64,000 bases of DNA from Erythroxylum novogranatense (Eukaryota > Streptophyta > Magnoliopsida > Malpighiales > Erythroxylaceae), in NCBI GenBank assembly GCA_029891385.1, contig JAIWQS010000093.1, positions 682,001 to 746,000 on the forward strand. The letters are read 5' to 3'. Below are positions 36,510 to 47,480 of this stretch, piece after piece. The position numbers were made by a program, and so were the translations under genes. How positions within the stretch are numbered: position 1 is the stretch's first letter; each line of letters begins with the position of its first letter. The notes under the pieces were generated by a model that ran no database searches, was not told the DNA's origin, and saw nothing but the letters and a program-made list of their open reading frames with translations.

Positions 36510-36680
36510 ACAGAAAAGCAGACGCAGAAAAACAGACGCAGAAAAGCGACGTAAAAAGCCTTGAAAGATAGAGCCTTGAGAAAAGTAAAGGCGAGAAAAA
36601 TAGATGCGAAAAGCGGGACGCTAAAAAATGAGGCGTAAAAGGCGATGCAAAAGTGAGACGATACAGAAGTTAGACGATAG
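36510..36680. repeat. GACGCAGAAAA-type irregular repeat in family B LTR
   Basis: Words such as GAAAAGCAGACGCAG, AACAGACGCAG, GAAAAGCGACG, GATGCGAAAAGCGG, GAGGCGTAAAAGGCG and GTGAGACG run together for 170 bp. The tract is CpG-rich against an AT-rich background, a positional analogue of the palindrome clusters in other LTRs. Confidence 0.75.
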
Positions 36681-37444
36681 AATTGGCCTTCAAGTCTTCA
36701 TGAAAGTTTTAGATCCAGAAGTCCTCTTTCCAATGGTCCAAAAACGAAGTCAATCGGACATTTGTAACAAAAGTTATAGCTTTCGCACTGAGACATGTAC
36801 ATTTCAGGTGAGGGCAGAAATGTGTTGGAGTCTTTTGGAAATAACTTCTTCTCTAGACCTCCAAATGACTTGATTCTTGAACCATTAGATTCTTAAGACA
36901 TTTCCCTACTTCTTCACCAAGAATCATAGTCATATGAAGCTAATTGGGAAAGATTTAGTGAAAAGAGTGAGACGGGTACAGTGAGTATGTTCTTCAATGA
37001 TATGAACTGGTGTTATTCCACTGAACATACTTCAGTGTTTTAATGATATCTTGATTTGTAGAAATCAAAATGAGATGATTTCTGATTCGTGGTGAACTAA
37101 AGACATGGAGCTACAAATGGTATGAAGGACATAGAATCTGATTCAGTCTCTAGGATGTCTACAATTCTTATGGAAGTTATGCATAGTGTACTGCTATGGA
37201 CAAGAATAGTCCAAAATGTTTAAAGTGTAACTTCTGAATCATTGAACCAGATTGAATGCTTTTAGTGAAATTAGACCTGTAAGACAATAGAGAAGAGTCT
37301 TCTAGAAGAAAGTGATGTGTAAGAATGGTCAAGGATTTTTCTGGCAAGACACTTAAGTTTAAAAGAACATAAGCCTATAAGGAAGGATATAATTGACTTT
37401 TTGGACTCATTAAGGGCACAAATGAAAAAAAAAGAAGTATGGTC

Positions 37445-37462
37445 TAGCTTATAAATTAAGGG
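37445..37462 (+). promoter_or_regulatory. Probable TATA box of the solo B LTR
   Basis: CTTATAAATTAAGGGG lies mid-LTR, upstream of a purine-rich transcript-start-like region (37470-37560) and of CTAGGGTTTTAATTTCC. Confidence 0.5.
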
Positions 37463-38929
37463 GAGAACAAAAATGGACAAAAAAGAGAGAAATATCATGA
37501 AGAAGAAAGAGAAATACGAAGAGAAGAAGAAAGAAAGAGAGAGAAAGAAGAGAGAACAAGCTAGGGTTTTAATTTCCTTAGCCTTTAAGAGAGGTTTTAA
37601 AGTTGTTCAAGAAGAAAATAAGGAAGAGGAAGATAAGAGCTTCCATTTGAGCTAAAGATCTCTTTTTGGTGATGAATTAAGGTAAGATCTTTTTGACTCT
37701 TTTGGATTTTTGGAAGGATTCTAACTTATGGAGTTTAGAAATTGGTTGGGTTTAAATGTCCTAGAATCAATTTTGGAGATTTTGCATTGTGAAATTTTTA
37801 AATGGATTTCTATTGAAAGAGATTTGGTTTGTTTTAGGAAACCAAGAGAATTCTACCCAAGAACAAGGAGAGTGAAAAATTGACTCGAAGTTTTGCAAGA
37901 CAACTAGGTGGGTAATATATGTATTTATGGTTTTTGTGTAAATAGGCAATAAGCCATAATGTGTTCATATGTTTAAATTGCTAAGCTATGAATGGGGATT
38001 TGATATTATGAGATCATGTGAGGTTAGAAAAGAGATTATGAAAAATTGAGTTATGATATAGAGTAACCAAGTGTTCTTGAAGTGTAAGCTTATGAATAAG
38101 CTAGACTTATAAAAAGGGCAAAGATTGAAAGGAGAAGTTAGAACGATCAAGTACCAATGAAGTATATGAAATGTATATGAATTTTGAAATAGAAATGAGC
38201 ATAAAGTGTATATTAGAACATATACCCGGGATTGTCATTGAACATGCATTGTATATGGTCCATTATTACAATTGTACAAAAATGAATGTTTTTATGTGTA
38301 CAATTATTGATGAGTGTGCAATGTGTGTCTTGCATAAATAGGTTGTGCAGGTCAAGTGTCCACATTTTAACGTTCTAGAATTGGGAAGCAAATGCTATTT
38401 TGGAGCGTACTGTGAGTAGACCTAGATGGTCTTACCTTATTGTTTGTTTTGTTTATGTTATAAACTGAGTGATTATGACTAATTATGAATGTGTCTTGAT
38501 TGTTGAAATTCGGACAATGAAGGTCCGATGAAGGTGCTAAATGAATGAGATATTGAAATGTTAATTGTATGTGAATGTGATTATTAATCATGTCTTGGCA
38601 CATAAATGAAATTGTGAAATGATCCACTTTAATGTGGAATGCCGGACCACGATCCGATGATTGTGATTTTGATTTGAATATAGAAGTGCTATCGATTGTC
38701 AATTGGATGAATGATGTGTAAATATATAATTGGTAAAAGCATATTAGTTATAAATGAAAATGTGAAATGCTCCACTTTAATGTGGATTGTCGGACTAAGA
38801 TCCGATGTTATGAGAAAGTGATTGAATGGGATGAGTAATTGTGAGTGATGCATTCCATTGCATGAATGCATAAAACAAAATAGTATTTATGACCCGAGTA
38901 GCCACCGATCAGAGCTACAAGCTCAACGT

Positions 38930-39003
38930 TCAATGAGCCCTACGTGGGACAGTTATCAATGAGCCCTACATGGGACAGTTTAATGAGCCCTTTAAGGGAC
39001 AGT
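38930..39003. repeat. Three tandem repeats AATGAGCCCTACGTGGGACAG
   Basis: Three copies of about 26 bp. Each has a short palindrome (CCCTACGTGGG, CCCTACATGGG, CCCTTTAAGGG). The third differs at the centre yet stays self-complementary. Confidence 0.85.
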
Positions 39004-39240
39004 TTAGGCATTCGATCACAACAAAGTAACAAATGAAAAGTGAGTCTCATGTGCATTACATATGCAGAATATGAATGATTAAGTGTAATGAATATGAAGT
39101 ATTAAAGTGAATGTGATCGAATAAGTGTATGCAATGTAAGTGATGCATTCCATCTCATGAATGCATGAAATATAAAGGAGTTGTGAATTGAGTGACCTAT
39201 ATGAAGCGCTCCCACGTAGAGCTATGCTCCGTGATTATGT

Positions 39241-39400
39241 GATTTGACTAAGCCTACGGGCTGGTATTTTGATTCGACTAAGCCTACGGGCTGGTATTTT
39301 GATTCGACTAAGCCTACGGGCTGGTATTTTGAGTATTTTGATTCGACTAAGCCTACGGGCTGGTATTTTGATTCGACTAAGCTTACGAGCTGGTATTGAG
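39241..39400. repeat. Five tandem copies of a 30-bp unit
   Basis: Unit GATTCGACTAAGCCTACGGG plus CTGGTATTTT, five copies, the third with an extra 9 bp (GAGTATTTT). CCTACGGGCTGG carries a GCC/GGC dyad. The other family B copy at 10430-10800 lacks this array, so it expanded in this copy. Confidence 0.93.
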
Positions 39401-39715
39401 TTCGCAAAACTCACCCAAAATTTGCAACTATTTTTCAGGATAAGAAGAATACCCCGTTAGGCCAACGAGAGTATACCTACAACATTCAAGTGAAGGATAG
39501 GGGTCGGGATCAGTTCGCGTCTGCATTACATGTCTATATTTTTTATTAAATTGTTTATTCCGCAATTTCAATATAAATTGTATTTTGAAATGACTCAAGT
39601 GTCTGCATTTGAGAAAGGGCCAAATGGCCATATGAGAATTTTGTAAATGGCATTGTATGATGGGAAAGGGCTTATGGCCTATCTGATTATTGACTTTCGC
39701 ATGTGTGTTTGAAAT

Positions 39716-39743
39716 ATATGTATATATATATATATATATATAT
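39716..39743. repeat. (TA)n microsatellite
   Basis: About 28 bp of TA near the 3' end of the solo B LTR. Confidence 0.92.
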
Positions 39744-39847
39744 CAATTTTTGATTGATCGAGTGCGTAGCACACCACCCTCGCGGGGCGCGGCCTCGAAT
39801 ATCACCATCGATATCGAGTTCGAGTCTTGCGGGAGTGGGGTGTTACA

Positions 39848-39852
39848 TAAAG
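39848..39852 (+). other. Right target duplication TAAAG
   Basis: Exact copy of 35834-35838. Confidence 0.88.
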
Positions 39853-40377
39853 AGGAAGGAAAACCATTAACTTCTACTTTAATTTCCACCCAAAGTTTGC
39901 TTGATTCCTTACATGCAAAATAATAGGATGAAGAAGGTGAAATGGAGAGGAGAAAAAAAAATATGAAACTAAAGCCTTCAAAGTGTCATCCATCTCCTAC
40001 CTCCATATGCCTTTTCATGAACTTTCAAGACACACACTGATCGCGGCTCTGTCGATTCGACCTTAAGATCGATCCTTGGAAACTGGTCAAAAATAATAAA
40101 TTCCAAGATTGCAGTATAGGTTGCAACCTCGGGTCGTCTCACTTAATCAGAACCTAATGAAATGGACCTAAGCTAGCCTATATGTCATAAAGTACAAGCG
40201 AAGTTAGTAAGAAAAGGGGGGTTTTGGTTTTTTTGAAAACATTAACTACACTAAAATGCATTGTGAAAAGTATTTTTTATTTTTGGAAAAGAAAATGAAA
40301 AGATTAAAACAAGTGATAAAATCCCCTTGAAAATGAGCTTTGTCTATCACCGTTCAAAACTAATTTGATGGGATTAG

Positions 40378-40775
40378 AAATCACTAAGTTTGAATGGTAA
40401 ACCTTAAAGGACTCTCTTTAAGTCCAACGTCTTCATTAATGAACTCCATTTCTCAAGACCCCATTAAACGATCTTAAGCCTTAGAACCTTAAAGGACTCT
40501 TTAAGTCCAGGATCTTGATCAATGAACTCCATTGCTCAAGATCCTGTTAAGCGGATCTTAGTGTGTGCGGTGGATTAAAAATCACTAAGTTTGAAATGAT
40601 AAACCTTAAAGGACTCTCTTTAAGTCCAGGATCTTGATCATTGAACTCCATTTCTCAAGATCCCATTTAACGCTCTTGAGCCTCAGAACCTTAAAGGATT
40701 CTTTAAGTCCAAGGCTGTAATCAATGAACTTCATTGCTTAAAACCTTGTTAAAAACATCTTAGTGTGTGCGGTGG
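40378..40775. repeat. Nested tandem repeat, about 200-bp and 100-bp units
   Basis: AACCTTAAAGGACTCT occurs four times, about 100 bp apart, each followed by TTTAAGTCC and, about 20 bp on, AATGAACTCCATT or AATGAACTTCATT and a TCAAGA- or TAAAAC-type phrase. Units 1 and 3 share AAATCACTAAGTTTGAA at their start; units 2 and 4 share AGTGTGTGCGGTGGATT at their end. A 100-bp pair was therefore duplicated as a 200-bp block. Confidence 0.88.
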
Positions 40776-41514
40776 ATTTGTCAATGCAATGGGTCAAATG
40801 AAATCTAGCATCAACTCAATATCAAACACAACTAGGCAGATAAAAGAGAATCAACAAGATCACAAGTTGACATATATGAGACTTCATATATTTAAGCACA
40901 GAATTCTACATAAACAAATCCACAATACCTTACATTGTTCAATGCTTAATTAAACTCTAATTAAGCAAATCTAAGTACAAAGCAATAAACCCCAACTCGG
41001 CTGTTCATAACAAAGTAGTTAAACGTGACAATGTAAACTACTAATCCAAACAACACATTAAATGTCCAACATTTAATTAAGCTATAATTGAGTAGCTTCA
41101 CTACAAGTTACAAATCCTAGACCTAGGCATTCATAAATCATAGCTAAACTATGGATTAAGCTACTCCCCTTTGAAGCTCGGTGAACTCCAACTATCACTG
41201 CATCTTCAGGAGAAAATGAATGCCTAACCACGCATTGCAACCGAAAACTTCGCTACTCGTGACGAATCCAAGCTACCCATGATGGAATCGGCAGTGAAAA
41301 TGGAAAAGAAAACCTATGTGAAATTGTCCCCAGGGAACCCTGGGTGGTAGACGTGAGTGCTTCCTCTTCTTCTCTCTTCACTCGTCGGTCTCCTTTTTCT
41401 CCCCGAATGAATGTCGATCCCCCAAAAAATGATTTTTTTAACCCAATTCGGCAAGATTTAATAGATGGGTCACGGGCGAATTAGATGCAGGAGAAATTTT
41501 ATTTGGAGTCGGTA

Positions 41515-41695
41515 TCTGCTCGCATCGCGTCATGACAGTGAATTATTCGACATCGCCACGTGCGTTTTCTCGCCGCAGCGTGTGAATTACTAGACGTCTC
41601 GATGTGCTGTTGCTCGATCATACACCACGACGTAAGAATTGTTTGGAGTAGTGACGTGCTTTCTGCTGGATGCACCGTGACGTGCATGGAAGGCT
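41515..41695. repeat. CpG-rich zone with ACGTGC and CACGACGT words
   Basis: Words such as CGCCACGTGCG, CGCCGCAGCGTGTGAATTA, CACCACGACGTAAG, TAGTGACGTGC and ACCGTGACGTGCATGG recur about every 25-30 bp. It is the positional match of the arrays in families A and B. Confidence 0.7.
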
Positions 41696-41907
41696 CACGT
41701 CCTGTTGACTTTCTGATGAGTTGACTCCCTTGTTTTCCTATAAAACAAAATAGCCATTTGTAGTATTAATTGTCCTTAGAAAAATTATAATGCAATTAAT
41801 ATCAATTTGCGACAATTTTACTAACAAATTGCAAATCATATGAGCTCAATATAAGGAACTAATTTAAGCACAAAAGTTACAATTAGGAGTCAAAAAGTGC
41901 ATTAACA

Positions 41908-42724
41908 GTTATGAAAGTGTGGCCAATTAATAAGATAAACTTGGGCTCAATCACACACATATGTTTAATTCCTATTGGACATATATGTTTTTTTACTATT
42001 GGTCACATATGCTTTAATCCAATGGGTCCATGTGTTAACTTTATAAAAATTGTATATTGTTCCTTCTTCTTCCTTTACTTCCTATATTGAACTATAATAT
42101 TTTCAATTCATTTCATTCCCTATGTCTTAATTTTCTAATGGAATAAATTTCATGTAATTTGGTTAATTATGGAGTTATACCCAAAACACTATATGTTGTT
42201 CAAAAATATGAATATGCTTATAACTCAACTTCAAGCTAGAATTCGAAAGTTGTAAAGGTAGAATCAAATTTCGGTACCATCATAAAAGTTTTAGATTTAT
42301 CTCTCTAGTTTAATATCCAATTTGGAGGTATAGAGGCCAAGATATAGCCAAATTATAAAAGTTTATTCAATGAAACCTATCCATCTAGCGAGGTACACAT
42401 CCCTGTACACATCCCAAATCAACTAACTTCGGTCTTATCATGCAAGATCAACATAAAAACACATCCAATTTAACCAACAACTTCCCATTTTCTTATGGAA
42501 TACTTCTTTAATCAATTCCCCTCACATCATGCTCATAAATCCAAACAAACATGTTAAAAATTTCATATTTCACATCTAAGTTTATATGTCCATGACAAAA
42601 TGAACAAATTACCCATTTACCCATGTCTTTTACATTAGATGCTCTTAATTCCTTCATTATGTTCACTTCTTAATACACCTTAGACATGTTATAATACTTC
42701 TAGGGTATATATTGAGGCCTTACA
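41908..42724 (-). repeat. 3' LTR of a Ty3/gypsy element, minus strand, truncated
   Basis: On the minus strand TGTAAGGCC begins at 42724, directly after a purine-rich AAGTGAAAGAGAAA and the TTTCGAGGACAAAATTC phrase that closes chromovirus polyproteins. The LTR runs at least to about 41910. Within it the minus strand reads GAAATTTGATTCTACC and TATAACTCC modules like those in LTR families A and B. Confidence 0.65.
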
Positions 42725-43690
42725 TTTCTCTTTCACTTAAAAAGAATTTTGTCCTCGAAATTCATACCTATATTGAATAGCTGTAGGTATTGTATTTTCA
42801 TCATCGATTTGGGTTCCCAAGTTGCCTCTTTAATGCCATGATGTTTCCAGAGAACCTTTAATAAAGGAATTTGCTTATTCCTTAACTATCTTACTTCACC
42901 ATCTACAATTTCCTTTAGTTCTTCATCATATGAGAAGTTTAGTTGGGTCTTTATTTCTTGTAAGGGTAACACATGTGAATCATCATATCGGTACCTTCGT
43001 AGCATTGAGACATGGAACACATCATGCAACTTGGACAGTTCCAAAGGAAGATACAACTTGTACACCACTAGTCCAATCCTTTCAAAGATTTCATACTAAA
43101 AAATAAATCTAGGACTAAGTTTTCCCTTTTTCCCAAATTTGAACACCTTTCTCCAGGACGAATCTTCCAAAAAAACTTTTTCGCCAACTGCATGTTCAAT
43201 GTCTTTCCTCTTTAAATTAACATATGATTTTTTCTACCTCTTGAAGCCTTTAATCTTTGCTAAATAACCCTCAATTTATCTTCTAATTTTTTGACTATGT
43301 AAAGCCCAATCTTCTTGGTCTTAGTCAGCTCTATCTAATTAACTGGGGTTCTACATTTTCTTCCATATAATGCTTCATATGGTGAGATGCCTATTCTGGA
43401 CTAATAACCATTATTGTAGGCAAATTCCATCAAAGGAATGTATCCATCCCAACTGAATGGAAAATCCATAACACATTCCCTAAGCATGTGTTCCAACACC
43501 TATATAACTCTCTCAAATTGCTCATTCGTTTGTGGGTGAAAGTTTATGCTAAAGCTCAGTTGAGTACCCAAAGCTGCTTGCAAACTTTCCAAAACCTTGA
43601 TGTAAACCATGGGTCTAAGTCAGAAACAATTGACAACGGCACTCCACGTAGCCAAACAATCTCATTCACATACAACCCAGTTAACTAATG
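42725..43690 (-). pseudogene. Ty3/gypsy integrase C-terminus, chromovirus-like
   Basis: Read on the minus strand, the segment near 43580-43400 gives FHPQTNEQFERV, MLRECVMDF and EFAYNNGY, then PYEALYGRKCRTP (about 43400-43350). The frame 43068-42886 gives LPPELSK-like LPLELSKLHDVFHVSMLRRY. These are the C-terminal integrase landmarks of Ty3/gypsy chromoviruses. Stops (for example after ERVI and NNGY) and frameshifts show it is dead. It lies just upstream, in element sense, of the LTR at 42724. The N-terminal pol and gag are absent. Confidence 0.85.
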
Positions 43691-44306
43691 GATAAGTGCC
43701 TAATTGATTATAAAATTATTCTATAATGACTAATGGCATGAAATTGCTCAAGATACTCACTTTGACTCATGATCGTGGATTTTCAATATATGTAAGTTCT
43801 AATTAATAACCTCAATAATCCGCAAGCATACAAGTCATTCATATAGCACCTAAGGTGTTGTTCCTATAAGGAGTGATAATCTAATCCTAAAATCTAAGGC
43901 CCAAACAATTCACAGTAATTCAAAATGTAACAAAACTAAGGTAAGAATTTGACTCAATCATGCAACTCAACTCCAAGAATCAATTACGAAAATATTAACA
44001 AAGTCGTAATTGCAACACACTCTGAAGATTACGAAAATATTAACAAAGTCGTAATTGCAACACACTCTGAAGAATGAACTTAAAGAAACTATAAATTGAG
44101 AGAAAAGTGAATTTTTACCTATCTTTAATGCTAACCTAATTGATTATGAATTATTGGATTATTGTGTTAAGTCAAACCAGACTTTACGTATTAAATAATT
44201 TTGATGACAAACAAAGAGAAATATACAAATGAAAAGTAGATGGGCGCATGCGAAGTAAAAAAACAGCTGAAGGAGAAAAATCAGCCGAAGTAAAAATCAA
44301 CTGATA

Positions 44307-44530
44307 CAAGAAAAGGCGGAAGCTTTACAAGAAAAGGAGCGGAAGCTTTACAAGAGAAAAGGCGGAAGCTTTACAAGAGAAAGCGGGCTAAGCTTTACAA
44401 GAAAAGCAGATGGAAGCTTTACAAGAGAAAGCGAGGCGGAAGCTTTACAAGAAAAGCATTTTAAGCTTTACAAGAGAAAAGGATTGAAGCTTTACAAGAA
44501 AAGCGAGCGGAAGCTTTACAAGAGAAAATT
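44307..44530. repeat. AAGCTTTACAAGA array in the 5' LTR
   Basis: Nine units of about 24-27 bp. Each has the fixed core AAGCTTTACAAGA, followed by AAAG or GAAAAG, then a variable 4-9 base link such as CGG, CAGATGG or CATTTT. AAAAG and GAGAAAAG forms mostly alternate. Confidence 0.93.
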
Positions 44531-44651
44531 AGCGATACAAAATGTCGACGGAAGAAAGAAACATCAGTTTGAGTTAGTTACTGAGTCAAACTGAATAACC
44601 GCTTCTTTCAAGAATCAAGCGCGATAATCAAGAAGCAGTTGAAGACCCGAC

Positions 44652-44659
44652 TATAAATA
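44652..44659 (+). promoter_or_regulatory. TATA box of the 5' LTR
   Basis: TATAAATA, in the context GACCCGACTATAAATAAGAG. The same text is at 53415-53422 in the 3' LTR. It lies downstream of the array, as a promoter would. Confidence 0.8.
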
Positions 44660-45210
44660 AGAGTGAGATTGAAGAAGAAACAACTTTATGCAACTTTATG
44701 AAACTTCATGAAACTACGAGTATTCAACTTTTGATTTTGATTATCGAGAGAAAAATTGTGAACGATATTTCGAGTGAAGCAGTTTTAAGAGCATTTCTAT
44801 TGTAACAAGCTCTTTACTATTCTTTCAATTAGAAAGTGTTACAGATAGCTTTGAAGAGGCTAAGAGTAAAATAATACTTGCTATAAAGAGACACGGAGAG
44901 GCTCAATCGAAAGAATACTTGTAAACAATTCGAGATAGTGAAATCTCGAAGGATATCGAGGATTGGGCGTAGCCCACGGTTTGGGGTGAACCGGGATAAA
45001 GCTAGCGTGTTTCTCTCTACTCATATTACTTATATCGTATCCTTCAAAGTTAACAAAGTTTTCAAACTAGTTACGAATTGATTTCGATAAGTTTTGAAAG
45101 AACAAGCATTTTTGTTAAGGGGATTAAGAAAAAGTTTATCACAATTCAACCCCCTTCAGGTATCTTGATCATATTATTGTTCAATATATTAACGTGTGAT
45201 TCACTTCAAT

Positions 45211-45222
45211 TGGTATCAGAGC
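45211..45222 (+). other. Primer binding site, initiator tRNA-Met type
   Basis: TGGTATCAGAGC two bases after the LTR end at 45208. Confidence 0.95.
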
Positions 45223-45265
45223 CTGGTGTTCAAGAATCACTCTAAAAAAGTGTGAATTAAAGAAA

Positions 45266-46260
45266 ATGGTGGAATCACACACGTATATTGCCGAAGGAGC
45301 TTCAGTCACAAGACCTCCAGCATTCAATGGTGAAGACTACCACTATTGGAAGGACCGGATGAGATTGTTTATCGAATCTACTCACATTGACCTTTGGGAC
45401 ATCATCGAGAACGGACCATACACACGAAGATGATGATAAAAATCAATTCCACGAGAAAGATGGACAATAGAAAGCGAAAGCAAGATTTCAACTAAACTCC
45501 AAGCGAAATTTTTCTTGAGTTGTGCATTGAGCGAGCGAGTATGACAAAGTTCATGGATGCGATAACGCCAAAGAAATGTGGGATACATTATCAATTGCAC
45601 ATGAAGGAACAAATCAAGTCAAGGAGTCCAAGATAAGCATTCTGGTGCATCAGTACGAGTTGTTCAAAATGAAAGAAGAAGAGACCATTGATCAAATGTT
45701 TAGAAGATTTCAAACAATTGTTAATGGGCTAAAAGCTCTTGGAAGAACGTACTGCAGTCAAGACCATGTTCGAAAGATTTTGAGGAGTCTGCCAAAAGAT
45801 GGAGACCCAAAGTAAGCTAACTGTACAAGAAGCCAAAGACTTAAGCGTCTTGAAGCTTGATGAATTGCTTGGATCGTTAAAGATACAAGTAGAGCTTGAT
45901 GCGAAGATAAGCCCAAGAAAGAGAAGTCCATAGCACTCAAAGCAGGACAAATAAATCACAAGATCCAGAAGAAGAAGACAAAGAGGAATACATCAAAGGC
46001 ATTAAAGATTGAAGAATCAAAGGATGATGATTCCAAAGAAGTCGAATCTGCATCAGTGATGAAGGCGATGAGCTATCTTTCATTTCAAGAAAGATAAGAA
46101 GAATGTGGAAAAAGTCCAAAGGAAATTCAACATTCGGAAGGAACAGGCAAAGACGATGGAAAAATCGAAAGCATCTATTACATGTTATGAATGCAATAAG
46201 TAGGGACATTACAAGTCCGAGTGTCCAATGTTGAAAAGACAACCCAAAAGAGTAAGGATA
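45266..46260 (+). pseudogene. gag: SIRE-like gag with zinc knuckle
   Basis: ATG at 45266 opens MVESHTYIAEGASVTRPPAFN, then GEDYHYWKDRMRLFI, the usual N-terminus of plant copia gag. A stop comes at about 45431. The capsid core resumes at 45576-45815 (KEMWDTLSIAHEGT in the same line as TIDQMFRRFQTIVNGLKALG). A CCHC knuckle, CYECNK-stop-GHYKSEC, lies at about 46180-46218, with a stop inside the C-X2-C-X4-H spacing. Frameshifts at 45540-45560 come from GCGAGCGAG where a GCAGAGCAGAG-type text would keep the frame. Not functional. Confidence 0.88.
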
Positions 46261-46869
46261 ACAAGAAAAGCACGATGGTGGCGTGGGAGGATCTGGATTC
46301 ATCGAGAATCGATACAAGCTCGAAGTGTCGAACATGCTAACATATGTCCGTAGTCAAGAAGAAAGTGATGAAGAGGTAACTTCTAGCCATGATAATATAC
46401 AAGATGCATACTCATAATTGTTAGAGGATTCTCATACTATTCTAAAGCAGTACAAGCTGTTGAAGAAGAAATATGTGAAAACCTCAAACATACTCGTGAG
46501 ATAGAGAGTGAGAATATAAATCGAGAAAGCAAGTTGAGGCGAATAACAACAAAGTTATAGATAGATCCAAGAGATTAAACAATTGACACCGAGAATCAAT
46601 AATCTCTCGATTGATCTAGCTAAATTTCTGAGATAGTACAAAAAAGATGAATGAAATGCTAGGAAAATGCAGACATCCGAGTGATAAAACTTGATTAGGG
46701 TTTGCTAAAAATAAGTCTCAGCATTACGTGAAATCAATTGTTCAAAAAGAGAAGAAAAGATATCAATCAGGTTTTCAAAAAGGTCATCAACGTTTTCATT
46801 CTACGTCTTATTATCATTCATTACACCATACTAACCCTAAAGGACCCAAGAGAATCTGGGTACCTAAAA

Positions 46870-47160
46870 ATAAGATAATATCTCCTACAGAAATCCTTCT
46901 TTGGAAGAACCAAGAAGCACCATTGGTATTTGGACGATGGATGCTCGCGTCACACATGAGGAAAAAGGTCTATGTTCCTAGATCTTGATCTGAAAGGAGG
47001 TTGTAACTTTTGGAGACAACAAGGAGGCAAAATAATCGGGATTGGTAAGATTGGTAAGAATTCCCATGCATGCATTAACAACGATCGCTAGTTGATGGTC
47101 TAAAGCATAACTTGATAAGTATTAGTCAATTATGTGATTCGGTTTTGAAGTTACATTCAA
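46870..47160 (+). pseudogene. SIRE-like protease region
   Basis: TTGGTATTTGGACGATGGATG (about 46923-46943) gives WYLDDGCSRHT, where copia proteases have W-Y-L-D-S-G-C-S-R-H. The Asp is present but Ser is replaced by Asp. A stop follows at about 46958 in that frame. Further on, LDLDLKGGC and GKIGKNS lie in the same region, and HNLISISQLCD (about 47110-47140) is the usual end before the pre-integrase zinc domain. Confidence 0.78.
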
Positions 47161-47480
47161 CCAAAACTTTGTGAAGTCGAAACAAAGATGGTTCTATTTT
47201 CTTTTCGCCAAAAGCGAAACAATCTTTACAAAATTGATTTAGGCGATTTTCGGTCTCAAAATATTTCATGTTTTTATCTCTTGAAGAAGAAAGACCGATC
47301 CGGCATAAAAACTAGGTCATGTCGATTTTAAACATATTTCAAAACTTTTGAAACATGATTTGGTAAAAGGTTTGCCACAAATTTGTTTTAACAAAGTTTT
47401 CTTTTGTGAAAGTTGTCGAAAGGAAACAAGTTAAAACCTCTTTCTCTTCAAAACATTTCAGTAACTTCATCTAGACCACT
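47160..47480 (+). pseudogene. SIRE-like pre-integrase (zinc-binding) segment
   Basis: NNLYKIDLGDF (about 47219-47250) and LLKHDLVKGLPQICFNKVFF (about 47345-47405) are the copia pre-integrase phrase. The CxxC pair of the zinc motif is broken: GTGAAAGTTGTCGAAAGG lacks a base that would keep the frame. Confidence 0.75.

Larger units (their letters stand above)
35839..39847 (+). mobile_element. Solo LTR, family B (4009 bp), with 5-bp duplication
   Basis: It starts TATAACATCCCATCCCC and ends GGGAGTGGGGTGTTACA, an inverted pair once the second base is read as an old G-to-A change from TG. TAAAG lies on both sides. It is built from degenerate modules (for example 36170-36300 and 37030-37165) also seen in family A. 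A TATA-like CTTATAAATTAAG lies at about 37449, followed by a purine-rich zone and an AGGGTTT start of leader. The 3' third matches 9651-11244. Confidence 0.92.
40038..41907 (-). repeat. Tat/Athila-like LTR, minus strand, approximate borders
   Basis: On the minus strand it would start TGTTAATGCACTTTTTG at 41907 and end near 40038-40090, after CAACCTATACTGCAATCTTG-type text like that closing Tat/Athila LTRs. It holds a double tandem repeat (40378-40775) and a CpG-rich palindromic zone (41515-41695). No partner LTR lies in the window, and the 5-bp flanks (CACAC, GTTAT) do not match, so it may be one LTR of a larger or deleted element. Confidence 0.5.
44165..45208 (+). repeat. 5' LTR of the SIRE-like element
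   Basis: It starts TGTTAAGTCAAACC and ends ATTCACTTCA before the primer site. It holds a 9-copy AGCTTTACAAGA array (44307-44530) and a TATA box (44652-44659). It differs from the 3' LTR at many CAG/CTG sites, which read CG here. Confidence 0.93.

Noticed and set aside
37473..37655. Lys/Glu-rich 60-residue frame
   Set aside because: A GAA/AAG-rich zone of the solo family B LTR, with no start context or homologue seen.
39222..39407. Frame coding a repeated ESKYQPVGLV peptide, minus strand
   Set aside because: It is the translation of a 30-bp tandem repeat, whose length is a multiple of three and so stays open by chance.
44307..44530. CRISPR-like look: fixed 13-base core with variable spacers
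   Set aside because: Spacers are only 8-14 bases, the same array sits in both LTRs of a plant retrotransposon, and no cas genes exist.
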